Assembly (NCBI RefSeq): GCF_021391495.1
Contig: NZ_CP090063.1
Location: 372,001 to 436,000 of the forward strand
DNA length: 64,000 bases
Source of the DNA: Amycolatopsis acidiphila
GTDB taxonomy: Bacteria > Actinomycetota > Actinomycetes > Mycobacteriales > Pseudonocardiaceae
Direction: 5' to 3'
Made by a program: the position numbers and the translations under genes. Position 1 is the stretch's first letter, and each line of letters opens with the position of its first letter. This document shows positions 34,299-44,074 of this stretch, one piece after another. The notes beneath the pieces were generated by a model. That model did not search any database. It saw nothing but the letters and a program-made list of their open reading frames with translations, and was not told where the DNA came from.

Positions 34299-35783
34299 AT
34301 GGGCAACATCGCCGATCTGCTCGCCGGGGCCGCCGCGCGGTGGCCGGATGCCGGGGCGCTCACCGACACCACCGCGGGGACGGCCGTCACCTGGGCACAG
34401 CTCAATTCTGCGGTCGACGGCCAGGTACGCAAGCTGGCGGAGCACGGAGTGCGCCCGGGTGATCGGATCGTGCTCAGGTTGCCGACCTCCGCCGACTTCG
34501 CCATCGCGCTCTTCGCGACCGCTCGCGCCGGCGCCGTCGCGGTGCCGATCTCCCCCTTGGCGCCCGAGCCCGAGCTCGCGACCGTCGTCGAGCACAGCGG
34601 CGCCCGGTTCGTCTTCAGCCGCAGCCCCGGCGACGCGCGGCCGGAGGTGCCGGTGCTCACGCCGTCGGCCGAGCCGGGGGAGCCAGTGGACGCGATCGGC
34701 GGCGACGAGGACATCGCCGTCGTGTCCTACACCTCGGGCACGACCGGCCCGTCCCGTGGCGTGATGCTGTCCCACCGGGCGCTGCTGGCGAACCTCGAGC
34801 AGGTCGGCGCCGTGCCGGGCACGCTGGGGCACCTCGACCGGGTGTTCATCGCAATCCCGCTGTTCCACGTCTACGGCCTCGGCCCCGGCCTGCTGCACGC
34901 GACGTCGGTCGGCGCGACGGTGGTGCTGGCCGAGCGCTTCGACGTGGTCAAGGCGCTGGAGGTGTGCGCGGCGCAGCGGGTCACGGTGATCGGCGGGGTG
35001 CCCGCGATGTACGCCGAGTTCGCCCGGATGCCCGCCCACGAGCTGGGCGAGGGGCTGGCCACGGTCCGGCTGCTCAGCTCGGGCGCCGCGCCGCTGCATC
35101 CCAAGGTGCTCGCGACGATCCGGGAGAAGACCGGGCTCGCGATCTTCGAGGGCTACGGGCTGACCGAGACAGCGCCGGTGGTGACCTCGACGCTGGTCAC
35201 CGGCTACGCGAAGCCGGGCTCGGTCGGCCGGCCGGTGCCCGGGGTCGAGCTCCGGCTGGTCGAGTCGGACGGGCTGGCCGAGCCGGTGCCGCTGGACCCC
35301 GACGACCTCGACGACGCGTTCGTGGAGGACGACGCGGGCGCCGGGCTGGTGTCGGTGCGCGGGGCGAACCTGTTCTCCGGCTACTGGCCCGAGGGCGCCC
35401 ACGGCCCGGACGAAGAGGGCTGGTTCCGCACCGGCGACGTCGGCTACCTCGACGTCGACGGCGACCTGCACCTGGTCGACCGCGCGAACGACCTGATCAT
35501 CGTCAACGGCTTCAACGTCTTCCCGCATGAGGTCGAGGAGGTCATCGTCGCGCTGCCGGAGGTCGCGGAGGTCGCGGTGGTCGGCGTGATCGACGAGCGC
35601 AGCGGCGAGTCGGTCAAGGCGGTCGTCGTCCCCGCGCCCGGGGCGTCGCTGTCGGAACAGCAGGTCGTGGACCACTGCGCGGAGAAGCTGGCCGGGTACA
35701 AGGTGCCCCGCACGGTCGAGTTCGCCGAGGCCCTGCCGCATTCCGCGACCGGGAAGCTGCGGCGGACACGTTTGCGGTCGTAG
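34299..35783 (+). CDS. Acyl-CoA synthetase / AMP-dependent ligase
   Basis: A 494-residue ANL-family enzyme. The P-loop motif is SYTSGTTGPSRGVMLSH, the A5-type motif GYGLTETAPV, and the hinge region GWFRTGDVGYLD; the C-terminal catalytic Lys lies in SATGKLRRTRL. It would activate a fatty or other carboxylic acid to its CoA thioester through an adenylate. ATG 34299 is preceded by CTGGGG. It is divergent from the sigma operon across a 156-bp spacer. Substrate is unknown; MenE and other ligases in this window are clearly different. Confidence 0.87.
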   Translation: MGNIADLLAGAAARWPDAGALTDTTAGTAVTWAQLNSAVDGQVRKLAEHGVRPGDRIVLRLPTSADFAIALFATARAGAVAVPISPLAPEPELATVVEHSGARFVFSRSPGDARPEVPVLTPSAEPGEPVDAIGGDEDIAVVSYTSGTTGPSRGVMLSHRALLANLEQVGAVPGTLGHLDRVFIAIPLFHVYGLGPGLLHATSVGATVVLAERFDVVKALEVCAAQRVTVIGGVPAMYAEFARMPAHELGEGLATVRLLSSGAAPLHPKVLATIREKTGLAIFEGYGLTETAPVVTSTLVTGYAKPGSVGRPVPGVELRLVESDGLAEPVPLDPDDLDDAFVEDDAGAGLVSVRGANLFSGYWPEGAHGPDEEGWFRTGDVGYLDVDGDLHLVDRANDLIIVNGFNVFPHEVEEVIVALPEVAEVAVVGVIDERSGESVKAVVVPAPGASLSEQQVVDHCAEKLAGYKVPRTVEFAEALPHSATGKLRRTRLRS

Positions 35784-35844
35784 GATCGAGGACCGCACGA
35801 AGCGGGCGCGACGGAGGAATGTCCCGCGGAGGAGGACCGGACGG

Positions 35845-36102
35845 GTGCGGAACACCGCGAAAGCACAGGTGACGGTGATGAGTCGCGAGGGTTGTCACGC
35901 CTGTGAGCAGGCCGAACAGGACGTCGAGCGGATCTGCGGCGAGCTGGGTGTCGGGTGGACGACGGCCGATGTCGACTCGGACCCCGAATGGCGCGCCGAG
36001 TACGGCGACCGGGTGCCGGTGATCCTCGTCGACGGGGTCGAGCACGGGTACTGGAAGGTCGAGGAGGACCGGCTCCGTAAGGCACTCGTAACCAGCACCT
36101 GA
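35845..36102 (+). CDS. Glutaredoxin/thioredoxin-like small redox protein
   Basis: An 85-residue DUF836-type glutaredoxin-like protein equivalent to Rv0508. The redox site is SREGCHACEQ (CxxC) after a first strand VTVMSREG, and RVPVILVDG carries the cis-proline. It may act with mycothiol or mycoredoxin systems, but its partner is unknown. The GTG at 35845 has a strong GGAGGAGG about nine bases upstream. The molybdenum oxidoreductase gene begins 36 nt after its stop, so the two may be co-transcribed. Confidence 0.88.
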   Translation: MRNTAKAQVTVMSREGCHACEQAEQDVERICGELGVGWTTADVDSDPEWRAEYGDRVPVILVDGVEHGYWKVEEDRLRKALVTST

Positions 36103-36138
36103 CGGTGTTTTCGCGGTACTCGGGCGAAGAATGAACCC

Positions 36139-37671
36139 GTGAGCACCGACCTGCTGAGCCCAGCCCCCGCCGACGCGCCGCCGAGGCTCAGCGCGGCCGT
36201 CGCCGGTCTGATCGGCGTGCTGTCACTCGCCGCCGCGCTGGCCGCCGGGCACCTGGTCGCCGCCTTCGTCGGGGCGGGCGCTTCGCCGTACCTCGCGGTC
36301 GGCAACGCCGCGATCGACCTCACGCCGACCTGGCTCAAGGACTTCGCGGTCAGCAGCTTCGGCACGAACGACAAGCCGGTGCTGCTGGGCGGCATGGCCG
36401 TGGTGATGGTGCTGCTGGCGATCCTCGCCGGGCTGATCTCGCGGAGCCGTCCGCTGCCGGGCCAGATCGTCATCGTGGTGTTCGGCGCGGTCGGCATCGC
36501 CGCGGTCTACGGCCGTTCGGACCTGGGGCAGCTCGCGCTGGCCGCACCGGCCGCGAGCCTGCTGGCCGGGGTTTTCGCGTTCCGCCTGCTGCACCGCGCC
36601 GCGCTGTCGCAGGGCGTCTCCGCGAGCCGCCGGCAGTTCCTCGTCGTCGCGGTGGCGGCCGGGGTCGCGGGCGTGGTGGGGCAGTGGGTGGGTTCGCGCA
36701 AGGACGCGACCGGGTCCCGTGCCGCAGTCGGGCCGCTCACGCCCGCCCGGCCCGCGCCGCCGGTCCCCGCCGACGCCGACTTCGCGAAGCTGGGCACCCC
36801 GACGTTCATCACCCCGAACAGCGACTTCTACCGCATCGACACCGCGTTGGTGGTGCCGCAGGTGCCGGCCGAGGACTGGAGCCTGCGCATCCACGGCATG
36901 GTCGACCGCGAGCTGACGTTCAGCTACGACGACATCCGCAACCGGCCGCTGGTCGAACGCATCGTGACCCTGTGCTGCGTGTCGAACCCGGTTGGCGGCC
37001 CGTACATCTCCACCGCCCGGTTCCTGGGTGTCGACCTCGCCGAGCTGCTCGGCGAGGCAGGCGTCCAGCAGGGCGCCGAGCAGCTGTACTCGACCAGCAC
37101 GGACGGCTTCACGGCGGGCACGCCGGTGTCGACGATCATGGAGCCGGGGCGTGGGGCGATGCTCGCCATCGGCATGAACGGCGAGCCGCTGCCGATCGAG
37201 CACGGCTTTCCCGCACGACTGCTCGTGCCGGGCCTCTACGGCTACGTGTCGGCGACGAAATGGGTCACCGAGCTGGAACTGACGACGTGGGACGCGAAGC
37301 AGTCCTACTGGCTGGAACGCGGCTGGTCCGAGCAGGGCCCGATCAAGACGGAGTCCCGCATCGACGCGCCCACCGGCAGCGTGGCCGCGGGCAAGGTCCG
37401 GGTGGCGGGTATCGCGTGGGCGCAGCACACCGGGATCGACAAGGTCGAGGTGCAGGTGGACGGCGGGCCGTGGCAGCGGGCCGTGCTCTCGACGGAGGTC
37501 ACCACCGACGCCTGGCGCATGTGGTGGGCCGAGGTCGACGCCACCCCGGGCCACCACACCGCGACCGTCCGCGCGACCGACCGCACCGGCTACACCCAGA
37601 CCGACCAGATCGCCGACGTCGTGCCCGACGGCGCGACCGGCTGGCACACGATCACGTTCAGTACGCGGTAA
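36139..37671 (+). CDS. Membrane-anchored molybdopterin-dependent oxidoreductase (sulfite oxidase family)
   Basis: A 510-residue fusion: about five membrane helices (residues 19-184), then a sulfite-oxidase-type Moco domain facing outside and a C-terminal Ig-like dimerisation domain (about 395-508). The Mo-ligating cysteine is in VTLCCVSNPVGG (Cys280 most likely, next to Cys279). GEPLPIEHGFPARLLVPGLYGYVSATKW matches the core, read here in two pieces. The substrate may be sulfite, a sulfoxide or another oxo-acceptor. Helices may link it to the respiratory chain. GTG 36139 starts the gene. Confidence 0.87.
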   Translation: MSTDLLSPAPADAPPRLSAAVAGLIGVLSLAAALAAGHLVAAFVGAGASPYLAVGNAAIDLTPTWLKDFAVSSFGTNDKPVLLGGMAVVMVLLAILAGLISRSRPLPGQIVIVVFGAVGIAAVYGRSDLGQLALAAPAASLLAGVFAFRLLHRAALSQGVSASRRQFLVVAVAAGVAGVVGQWVGSRKDATGSRAAVGPLTPARPAPPVPADADFAKLGTPTFITPNSDFYRIDTALVVPQVPAEDWSLRIHGMVDRELTFSYDDIRNRPLVERIVTLCCVSNPVGGPYISTARFLGVDLAELLGEAGVQQGAEQLYSTSTDGFTAGTPVSTIMEPGRGAMLAIGMNGEPLPIEHGFPARLLVPGLYGYVSATKWVTELELTTWDAKQSYWLERGWSEQGPIKTESRIDAPTGSVAAGKVRVAGIAWAQHTGIDKVEVQVDGGPWQRAVLSTEVTTDAWRMWWAEVDATPGHHTATVRATDRTGYTQTDQIADVVPDGATGWHTITFSTR

Positions 37672-37713
37672 AAATCGCAGTGTGTCTCTGGTCATGCCCT
37701 CCGACCAGCGACT

Positions 37714-37731
37714 TTGTGCCTGCGTTCACAA
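37714..37731. promoter_or_regulatory. Rex operator (ROP)
   Basis: TTGTGCCTGCGTTCACAA matches the Rex operator pattern TTGTGaannnnTTCACAA at all outer positions. It lies about 140 bp before the rex start, so Rex should repress its own operon (rex and the heme genes) until NADH rises, as known for Streptomyces rex-hemACD. Confidence 0.85.
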
Positions 37732-37857
37732 GTGGCTACCGTATTGCCAGACCCTCCGCGCGGGCCGGGTATCAAACCGGACTTCGTCCGCCGGGTCAAG
37801 GGGAAGTTTTCGGAGCGGTAGCGAAGCGTGTTGACGGTGTCTGACGAGGAGGCCAGC

Positions 37858-38640
37858 GTGGTGGCACGGCGTGGCCGGCGGAACGGCGCCGAAGTCAAGC
37901 TCGACGCCGACAACGCACCCACCGCCGAGATGCCGGCCGTCACCGGCGCCGCCCCCGACCCGGTCCGGGTGAAAGCCATCCCCGAGGCCGCCGTCGCGCG
38001 CCTCGCCGTCTACCTGCGGGTGCTCTCCGCGATGGCCGAGCAGGGCGCGACCACCGTCGCGAGCGAGGAGCTCTCCGCCGCGGCGGGCGTCAACTCCGCC
38101 AAGCTGCGCAAGGACTTGTCGTACCTGGGCTCCTACGGCACCCGTGGTGTCGGCTACGAGGTGCAGGTGCTCGTCGGTCAGATCGAGCGCACGCTCGGGC
38201 TCACCCGGCAGCACAAGGTGGCCGTGGTGGGAATCGGCAACCTGGGCCATGCGTTGGCTAACTACGGCGGGTTCCCCGGCCGGGGGTTTCCCGTCGAAGC
38301 GCTGTTCGACGTGGACGCGGACCTGATCGGCGTGCCCGTGGGCGGGATCCCGGTGTCGCACCTGGAAGACATTCCGGCGGTGTGCGCCGAGCGCGGCATC
38401 TCCATCGGCGTGATCGCGACGCCACCGACGGCGGCGCAGTCGGTGTGCGACCGGTTGGTCGCCGGGGGTGTGCAGTGCATCCTGAACTTCGCGCCCGTGG
38501 TGCTGCAGGTGCCCGAGCAGATCGAGGTTCGCAAGGTGGATCTCGCGGTGGAGCTGCAGATCCTGTCCTTCCACGTCGCCCGGCGCGCCGAGGAAACGAA
38601 TAGCTCCCACCCGGTGGGCAACGGAATGGTGGTGCGGTAA
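37858..38640 (+). CDS. rex: Redox-sensing transcriptional repressor Rex
   Basis: About 260 residues. The winged HTH covers IPEAAVARLAVYLRVL to GVNSAKLRKDLSYLGSYGTR, and the Rossmann domain starts VAVVGIGNLGHALANYGGF; the domain-swap C-terminal helix is VELQILSFHVARRAEE. NADH binding releases Rex from DNA. GTG 37858 is chosen because GAGGAGG sits exactly 5 nt before it; GTG 37828 or 37837 would add 7-10 residues. The first 30 residues are a non-conserved extension. hemA follows directly after the TAA, so rex heads the heme operon. Confidence 0.93.
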   Translation: MVARRGRRNGAEVKLDADNAPTAEMPAVTGAAPDPVRVKAIPEAAVARLAVYLRVLSAMAEQGATTVASEELSAAAGVNSAKLRKDLSYLGSYGTRGVGYEVQVLVGQIERTLGLTRQHKVAVVGIGNLGHALANYGGFPGRGFPVEALFDVDADLIGVPVGGIPVSHLEDIPAVCAERGISIGVIATPPTAAQSVCDRLVAGGVQCILNFAPVVLQVPEQIEVRKVDLAVELQILSFHVARRAEETNSSHPVGNGMVVR

Positions 38641-39960
38641 GTGTCTGTCCTGGCCGTCGGGCTGTCGTATCGCACCGCGGACCTGCGCACCCTCGAGCGT
38701 GCCGCCATCGGCGCCGCTGAGCTGGACAAGGTCCTGCACCAGCTGCAGCAGTCCGAGCACGTCGACGAGGCGATGCTCGTCTCGACGTGCAACCGGATCG
38801 AGGTATACGCGGTCGTCGAGACCTTCCACGGCGGGCTGGCGGACGTGTCCGAGGTGCTGGCGCGGCACGCCGGATGTGCCGCCGCCGACCTCTACGACAA
38901 CCTCTACGTGCACTACGCGGGCGCCGCGGTCGAGCACATCTTCTCGGTGGCCTCGGGCCTGGACTCGATGGTCGTCGGCGAGACCCAGATCCTCGGTCAG
39001 GTCCGCAACTCCTACGCCGTCGCCCGTGCGGCCGGCACCGTCGGCCGCACGCTGCACGAGCTGATCCAGACCACACTGCGCGTCGGCAAGCGCGTGCACA
39101 CCGAGACCGGGCTGGACACGCTCGGTGCGTCGGTCGTGTCCGAGGCGCTGGGCGAGACGTCCGGCCTCGAGGGCAAGCACGCGGTGATCGTCGGCGCGGG
39201 CTCGATGGGGGCGCTGTCCGCGAGCCAGCTGCGCAAGGCCGGGGTCGGCCGGATCACCGTGGTGAACCGGACGCCGGAGAACGCGCAGCGGCTGGCGGCG
39301 AACGTCCGCGAGCTGGGCGTGCCCGCGGTGGGCGTCGGGATGGCCGAGCTGACCGTGCGGCTCGCCGAGGCCGACCTGGCGGTGAGCTGCACCGGCGCCC
39401 AGGACGTGGTGCTGGCGGCGGAGCACATCCTGCCGCGCAACGGGCGTGAGCTGGTGATCTGCGACCTCGGGCTGCCGCGGGACGTCGACCCGTCGGTCGC
39501 GGCGGTGCCGGGCGTCCGGGTCGTCGACCTGGAAACCGTGCGGCGGCGCATGGACGACACCGGCGGCACTTCGTCGGCGAAGCAGATCGCCCGTGCCACC
39601 GGGATCGTGCTCGACGAGGTGCGCGAGTACCTGGCCGGTCAGCGCAGCGCGGCGGTCACCCCGACCGTCACCGCGTTGCGCAAGCGGGCCGCCGAGGTGG
39701 TCGACGCAGAGCTGCTCCGCCTGGACCACCGGCTGCCCGAGCTCGAGCCGGGCGTGCGCGACGAGTTCGCGCGCACCGTGCGCCGGGTGGTCGACAAGCT
39801 GCTGCACGCGCCGACGGTGCGCGTCAAGCAGCTGGCCGCCGACGCGCAGGGCACCGATTACGCGAACGCGTTGCGGGAACTCTTCGAGTTGGACCCCGCC
39901 TCGCCCGCCGTGGTCGCCAGCCCCTCTCCCCAACCCAACACAGACGGTGAAAGCAAGTGA
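38641..39960 (+). CDS. hemA: Glutamyl-tRNA reductase
   Basis: A 439-residue enzyme reducing glutamyl-tRNA(Glu) to glutamate-1-semialdehyde, the committed step of C5 tetrapyrrole synthesis. Catalytic Cys50 lies in [13 protein letters not shown]; the catalytic-domain [20 protein letters not shown] signature is present (read as [12 protein letters not shown] and [11 protein letters not shown]), and the NADP domain has [13 protein letters not shown]. The C-terminal dimerisation helix ends near ELFELD. It begins immediately after the rex stop and ends overlapping hemC, so Rex control extends to it. Confidence 0.96.
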   Translation: MSVLAVGLSYRTADLRTLERAAIGAAELDKVLHQLQQSEHVDEAMLVSTCNRIEVYAVVETFHGGLADVSEVLARHAGCAAADLYDNLYVHYAGAAVEHIFSVASGLDSMVVGETQILGQVRNSYAVARAAGTVGRTLHELIQTTLRVGKRVHTETGLDTLGASVVSEALGETSGLEGKHAVIVGAGSMGALSASQLRKAGVGRITVVNRTPENAQRLAANVRELGVPAVGVGMAELTVRLAEADLAVSCTGAQDVVLAAEHILPRNGRELVICDLGLPRDVDPSVAAVPGVRVVDLETVRRRMDDTGGTSSAKQIARATGIVLDEVREYLAGQRSAAVTPTVTALRKRAAEVVDAELLRLDHRLPELEPGVRDEFARTVRRVVDKLLHAPTVRVKQLAADAQGTDYANALRELFELDPASPAVVASPSPQPNTDGESK

Positions 39961-40907
39961 CGAGAACCATCAGGATCGGTACGAGAGGCAGCGCGCTCGC
40001 CCTCGCCCAGACCGGCATCATCGCCGACGCGCTGCGCCGGGCGGGCGAGAACGTCGAGATCGTCAAGGTCTCCACGCCCGGTGACCGGTCACACGCCCCG
40101 ATCGCCGAGATCGGCGTGGGCGTGTTCACCTCCGCGCTGCGCGAAGCCCTGCTGGCCAAGCAGGTCGACGTCGCCATCCACTCGTACAAGGACCTGCCGA
40201 CCGCGCCCGAGCCCGGCATCGTGCTGGCCGCCGTGCCACAGCGGGAGGACCCGCGGGACGCGCTGATCGCCCGCGACGGCCTGACTCTGGGTGAGCTGCC
40301 GCCGGGTTCCACGGTGGGCACCGGTGCGGCGCGGCGAATGGCGCAGCTGCGTGCGCTCGGGCTCGGTTTGGAAATCGTGCCGATCCGAGGCAATATAGAC
40401 ACCCGGTTGCGCAAGGTTACCGACGGCGAGCTCGACGCCGTCGTGCTGGCGCGAGCCGGTCTCGCCCGGCTCGGCCGGGCGGGCGAGATCACCGAGACCC
40501 TGGACCCGATCCAGATGCTGCCCGCGCCCGCCCAGGGTGCGCTGGCGGTGGAGAGCCGCGTCGACGACGTGGACATCGAACACCTGCTTCGGTCCACTGT
40601 GGACGACGAAGCGACACGGGCCGCCGTGACGGCGGAACGTGCCATGCTGGCCGCGCTCGAAGGTGGGTGCAGTGCACCCGTCGGGGCGCTGGCCGAAGTG
40701 GTGGAGGACCTCGACGCGGACGGCTCGGTGCTCGAGCGGATCTCGCTGCGCGGGGTCGCCGCCGCCGGGCTCGACGGCGAGTCCGTGGAACTGATCCGCG
40801 CCTCGGCACTCGCGGACAAGGGCGAAGCGGAGCGACTCGGCCGTGACCTGGCCGCGGAGCTGCTCGACCTGGGCGCCGGCGCGTTGTCCGGCCCCGGCCG
40901 CAACTGA
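39957..40907 (+). CDS. hemC: Porphobilinogen deaminase (hydroxymethylbilane synthase)
   Basis: A 316-residue enzyme that links four porphobilinogens into hydroxymethylbilane. [16 protein letters not shown] is the N-terminal signature, HSYKDLPT holds substrate-binding residues, [14 protein letters not shown] the conserved arginines, and [11 protein letters not shown] the cysteine that carries the dipyrromethane cofactor. GTG 39957 overlaps the hemA stop as GTGA. Length and motifs are standard. Confidence 0.96.
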   Translation: MTRTIRIGTRGSALALAQTGIIADALRRAGENVEIVKVSTPGDRSHAPIAEIGVGVFTSALREALLAKQVDVAIHSYKDLPTAPEPGIVLAAVPQREDPRDALIARDGLTLGELPPGSTVGTGAARRMAQLRALGLGLEIVPIRGNIDTRLRKVTDGELDAVVLARAGLARLGRAGEITETLDPIQMLPAPAQGALAVESRVDDVDIEHLLRSTVDDEATRAAVTAERAMLAALEGGCSAPVGALAEVVEDLDADGSVLERISLRGVAAAGLDGESVELIRASALADKGEAERLGRDLAAELLDLGAGALSGPGRN

Positions 40908-40945
40908 CGTTGACAGAGATATTCGGTACTGGAGAAAGAAAGACA

Positions 40946-42478
40946 ATGACCCCCGCGCGGAACACCGCTGGGCGCGTCGCGTTCGTGGGCTCAGGCCCCG
41001 GCGACGCCGGATTGCTGACCGTTCGTGCCCAGGAACTGCTGGCCAAGGCCGAGGTCGTGGTGACCGACCCCGACGTGCCTGCCGGTGTGCTCGCCACTGC
41101 CAGCGCGGACGCCGAGGTGCGTCCCGCCGTCGGCGAACCGGGCGAGGTGGCCAAGGACCTGGCCGGTGAGGCGAAGGCCGGGCGGCTCGCGCTGCGCCTG
41201 GTCGGCGGCGACCCGCTGACCCTGCCCGCCGTCGTCGCCGAGGTGCAGGCGGTGGCCAAGACCAGCGCCGTGTTCGAGATCGTGCCCGGTGTGTCGCCGG
41301 GTGCCGCGGTGCCGGCGTACGCCGGTATCGCACTCGGCGGCACGCACACCGAGGTCGACGTCCGCGGCGACGTGAACTGGGCCGGGCTGGCCGGCACGCC
41401 GGGCCCGATCGTGCTGCACGCGACCTCGGCGCACCTCGCCGAGGCGGCCGGCGCGCTCGTCGAGCACGGCCTCACGTCGCAGACGCCCGTCGCGGTGACG
41501 TCGAACGGGACGATCAACACGCAGCGCACCCTCGACAGCACCCTCGCCACGCTGGCGCAGGACGCCGGCGAGCTCGTCGGCCCGCTGGTGGTGACCATCG
41601 GTGAGGCGGCCGGGCACCGCGCGAAGCTGTCGTGGTGGGAGTCGCGGGCGCTGTACGGCTGGAAGGTGCTGGTGCCGCGCACGAAGGAGCAGGCGGGCGA
41701 GATGGCCGAGCGCCTGCGCCAGCACGGTGCGACTTCGCACGAGGTGCCCACGATCTCGGTCGAGCCGCCGCGCAGCCCCGCGCAGATGGAGCGCTCGGTG
41801 AAGGGCCTGGTCGACGGGCGGTACCAGTGGATCGTCTTCACCTCGGCCAACGCGGTGCGCGCGGTGTGGGAGAAGTTCGACGAGTTCGGCCTGGACGCCA
41901 GGGCGTTCTCGGGCGTGAAGATCGCCTGTGTCGGCGAGGCCACGGCGGAGCGCGTGCGGGCGTTCGGCATCAACCCGGAGCTGGTGCCGAAGGGCGAGCA
42001 GTCCAGTGACGGATTGCTGGCGGAGTTCCCGCCGTACGACGACATCCTTGATCCGGTGAACCGGGTGCTGCTGCCGCGGGCCGACATCGCCACGGAGACG
42101 CTGTCGGCAGGCCTGATCGACCGAGGCTGGGAAGTCGACGACGTCACGGCGTACCGGACCGTGCGAGCGGCCCCGCCACCGGCGGAGACCCGCGAGATGA
42201 TCAAGACCGGCGGTTTCGACGCGGTGTGCTTCACATCGTCGTCGACGGTGCGGAACCTGGTCGGCATCGCGGGCAAGCCGCACACGCGCACCCTCGTGGC
42301 GTGCATCGGCCCGAAGACCGCGGAGACCGCGGTGGAGTTCGGCCTGCGGGTGGACGTCCAGCCGGAGAAGGCGGACATCCCTCACCTGGTCGACGCCCTG
42401 GCCGCCCACGCGGCGAAGCTCCGCGCCGAGGGCGCGTTGCCGCCGCCCCGGAAGGCCAAGCGCACGCGACGTTCGTGA
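40946..42478 (+). CDS. hemD: Bifunctional uroporphyrinogen-III C-methyltransferase / uroporphyrinogen-III synthase
   Basis: A 510-residue fusion. Residues 1-245 resemble the SUMT (CobA) fold: [32 protein letters not shown] and [20 protein letters not shown]. Residues 260-495 are the HemD synthase domain: [36 protein letters not shown] and [15 protein letters not shown]. The HemD part closes hydroxymethylbilane to uroporphyrinogen III. Whether the methyltransferase half is active (towards siroheme or cobalamin) is uncertain because some SUMT positions deviate. ATG 40946 follows GGAGAAAGAAAG. A classic terminator follows the stop. Confidence 0.93.
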   Translation: MTPARNTAGRVAFVGSGPGDAGLLTVRAQELLAKAEVVVTDPDVPAGVLATASADAEVRPAVGEPGEVAKDLAGEAKAGRLALRLVGGDPLTLPAVVAEVQAVAKTSAVFEIVPGVSPGAAVPAYAGIALGGTHTEVDVRGDVNWAGLAGTPGPIVLHATSAHLAEAAGALVEHGLTSQTPVAVTSNGTINTQRTLDSTLATLAQDAGELVGPLVVTIGEAAGHRAKLSWWESRALYGWKVLVPRTKEQAGEMAERLRQHGATSHEVPTISVEPPRSPAQMERSVKGLVDGRYQWIVFTSANAVRAVWEKFDEFGLDARAFSGVKIACVGEATAERVRAFGINPELVPKGEQSSDGLLAEFPPYDDILDPVNRVLLPRADIATETLSAGLIDRGWEVDDVTAYRTVRAAPPPAETREMIKTGGFDAVCFTSSSTVRNLVGIAGKPHTRTLVACIGPKTAETAVEFGLRVDVQPEKADIPHLVDALAAHAAKLRAEGALPPPRKAKRTRRS

Positions 42479-42497
42479 TGTGATCTATCGGAAGAGT

Positions 42498-42529
42498 GCC
42501 CTCCTTCACCTTCGAAGGAGGGCCTTTTT
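42498..42529 (+). terminator. Intrinsic terminator after hemD
   Basis: GCCCTCCTTC at 42498-42507 pairs perfectly with GAAGGAGGGC at 42514-42523 and is followed by CTTTTT. This is a textbook rho-independent terminator, rare in such GC-rich DNA. It separates rex-hemA-hemC-hemD from hemB, so hemB must be reached by read-through or by its own promoter. Confidence 0.92.
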
Positions 42530-42551
42530 CGTGCGGAGTACCGTCGATGAC

Positions 42552-43523
42552 GTGTTTCCCGAGCATCGTCCCCGCCGGTTGCGTACCACTCCGGCGATGC
42601 GGCGCCTGGTCAGTGAGACCACGCTCCGCCCGCGTCAGTTGATCCTGCCCATGTTCGTCGCCGAGGGGGCTGCGCAACCGCGGCCCATCGCCAGCATGCC
42701 GGGTGTCGTCCAGCACACCCGGGAGTCGCTGCGCAAGGCCGCCGTGGACGCGGTGCAGGCCGGCGTCGGCGGGCTCATGCTCTTCGGGGTCCCGGCGACG
42801 CGGGACGCCGTCGGCTCCGGGGCGACCGACGAGAACGGCATCCTCAACGTCGCGCTCCGGGACCTGCGCAGCGAGCTGGGCGACGACACCGTGCTGATGG
42901 CGGACACCTGCCTCGACGAGTTCACCGACCACGGTCACTGCGGCCTCCTCGACGCCGACGGCGGCGTGGACAACGACGCGACCCTCAAGGTGTACGCCGA
43001 GATGGGTGTCGCGCAGGCCGAAGCCGGGGCGCACCTGCTCGGGCCCAGCGGCATGATGGACGGCCAGGTCGGCGTCATCCGCCAGGCGCTCGACGACGCC
43101 GGCCACCAGGACACCGGCATCCTGGCCTACTCCGCCAAGTACGCGAGCGCGTTCTACGGCCCCTTCCGAGAGGCCGTCGACTCGCAGCTCAAGGGCGACC
43201 GCAAGTCCTACCAGCAGGACCCGGGCAACGCCCGCGAAGCGCTGCGCGAGATCGAGCTGGACGTCGCCGAGGGCGCGGACGCCATCATGATCAAGCCCGC
43301 GCTGTCGTACCTGGACGTCCTGCGGGCGGCGGCGGAGGTCTCGCCGGTGCCGGTCGCGGCGTACAACATCTCCGGTGAGTACGCCATGGTCGAGGCCGCC
43401 GCGGCGAACGGCTGGCTGGACCGCGAACGCACCATCCTCGAGGTCCTCACCTCGATCCGCCGCGCGGGCGCCGACATGGTCCTGACCTACTGGGCGACGG
43501 AAGCAGCCGCCTGGCTGGACTGA
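42552..43523 (+). CDS. hemB: Delta-aminolevulinic acid dehydratase (porphobilinogen synthase)
   Basis: A 323-residue enzyme condensing two ALA molecules. The catalytic lysines are in [13 protein letters not shown] and [11 protein letters not shown]. The metal loop reads [15 protein letters not shown]: two cysteines remain where fully zinc-dependent forms have three, so metal use may be mixed. [16 protein letters not shown] is the usual N-terminus; GTG 42552 puts [10 protein letters not shown] first, as in relatives, while GTG 42531 would begin within the terminator's distal edge. No strong ribosome binding site is visible, which fits a short-leader or leaderless mRNA. Confidence 0.94.
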   Translation: MFPEHRPRRLRTTPAMRRLVSETTLRPRQLILPMFVAEGAAQPRPIASMPGVVQHTRESLRKAAVDAVQAGVGGLMLFGVPATRDAVGSGATDENGILNVALRDLRSELGDDTVLMADTCLDEFTDHGHCGLLDADGGVDNDATLKVYAEMGVAQAEAGAHLLGPSGMMDGQVGVIRQALDDAGHQDTGILAYSAKYASAFYGPFREAVDSQLKGDRKSYQQDPGNAREALREIELDVAEGADAIMIKPALSYLDVLRAAAEVSPVPVAAYNISGEYAMVEAAAANGWLDRERTILEVLTSIRRAGADMVLTYWATEAAAWLD

Positions 43524-43552
43524 GCCACGAACGGGCGAAGTAAACTCCGCGC

Positions 43553-44074
43553 GTGACCGCAGCCGAATCGGACGACGAGCGCCGAGCCAAGGGCCTGCCG
43601 CCCGCGCCCCTGCTGCCCGGCGAGGAGCCGGAGCAGGTGGATCCGCCCGGGCCGGTGCAGGTGTCGTTCTGGCTCTGGATCGCGTCCGGGATCGTGTTCG
43701 TCGTCGGCTACGCGATCATCTTCTTCGCGCGTGACAGGATCATCGACCAGCTGATCCAGGCCAACACCAACGGCGCGGTGAAGGCGGACCAGATCCGCTC
43801 CGGCACCACCGTCCTGCTCGCCGTCCTCCTGGTCGGCGCGGTCTCCTTCGCGGCCCTGTACGTCCTGTTCGCGTACAAGGCGCGCCAGGGCACCCGCTCG
43901 GCCCGCACGGTGCTCACCGTCCTGATGGTGATCACGCTGGTGTTCCAGCTGATCCTGCAGTTCGCGAGCTTCGTCACGCTGCTGGCGACCCTGATCGGCC
44001 TGGTCGCGCTGGTGCTGATGTACCTGCCGAAGGTCGCGCCGTACTTCCCGAAGGTCGGCCGCAGGAAGTCGTGA
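43553..44074 (+). CDS. Conserved membrane protein (four predicted helices)
   Basis: A 173-residue protein, located like Rv0513 after hemB. After a Pro/Glu-rich 35-residue start come about four membrane segments (WLWIASGIVFVVGYAIIFFA; LLAVLLVGAVSFAALYVLFA; TVLTVLMVITLVFQLILQFA; FVTLLATLIGLVALVLMYLP). No catalytic motif is visible. GTG 43553 starts 29 nt after hemB, and its stop overlaps the next start as GTGA. Function unknown. Confidence 0.78.
   Translation: MTAAESDDERRAKGLPPAPLLPGEEPEQVDPPGPVQVSFWLWIASGIVFVVGYAIIFFARDRIIDQLIQANTNGAVKADQIRSGTTVLLAVLLVGAVSFAALYVLFAYKARQGTRSARTVLTVLMVITLVFQLILQFASFVTLLATLIGLVALVLMYLPKVAPYFPKVGRRKS

Noticed and set aside
40946..41680. Separate CobA gene upstream of hemD
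   Set aside because: The methyltransferase-like and HemD-like parts are in one uninterrupted frame, a fusion known from other actinobacteria.
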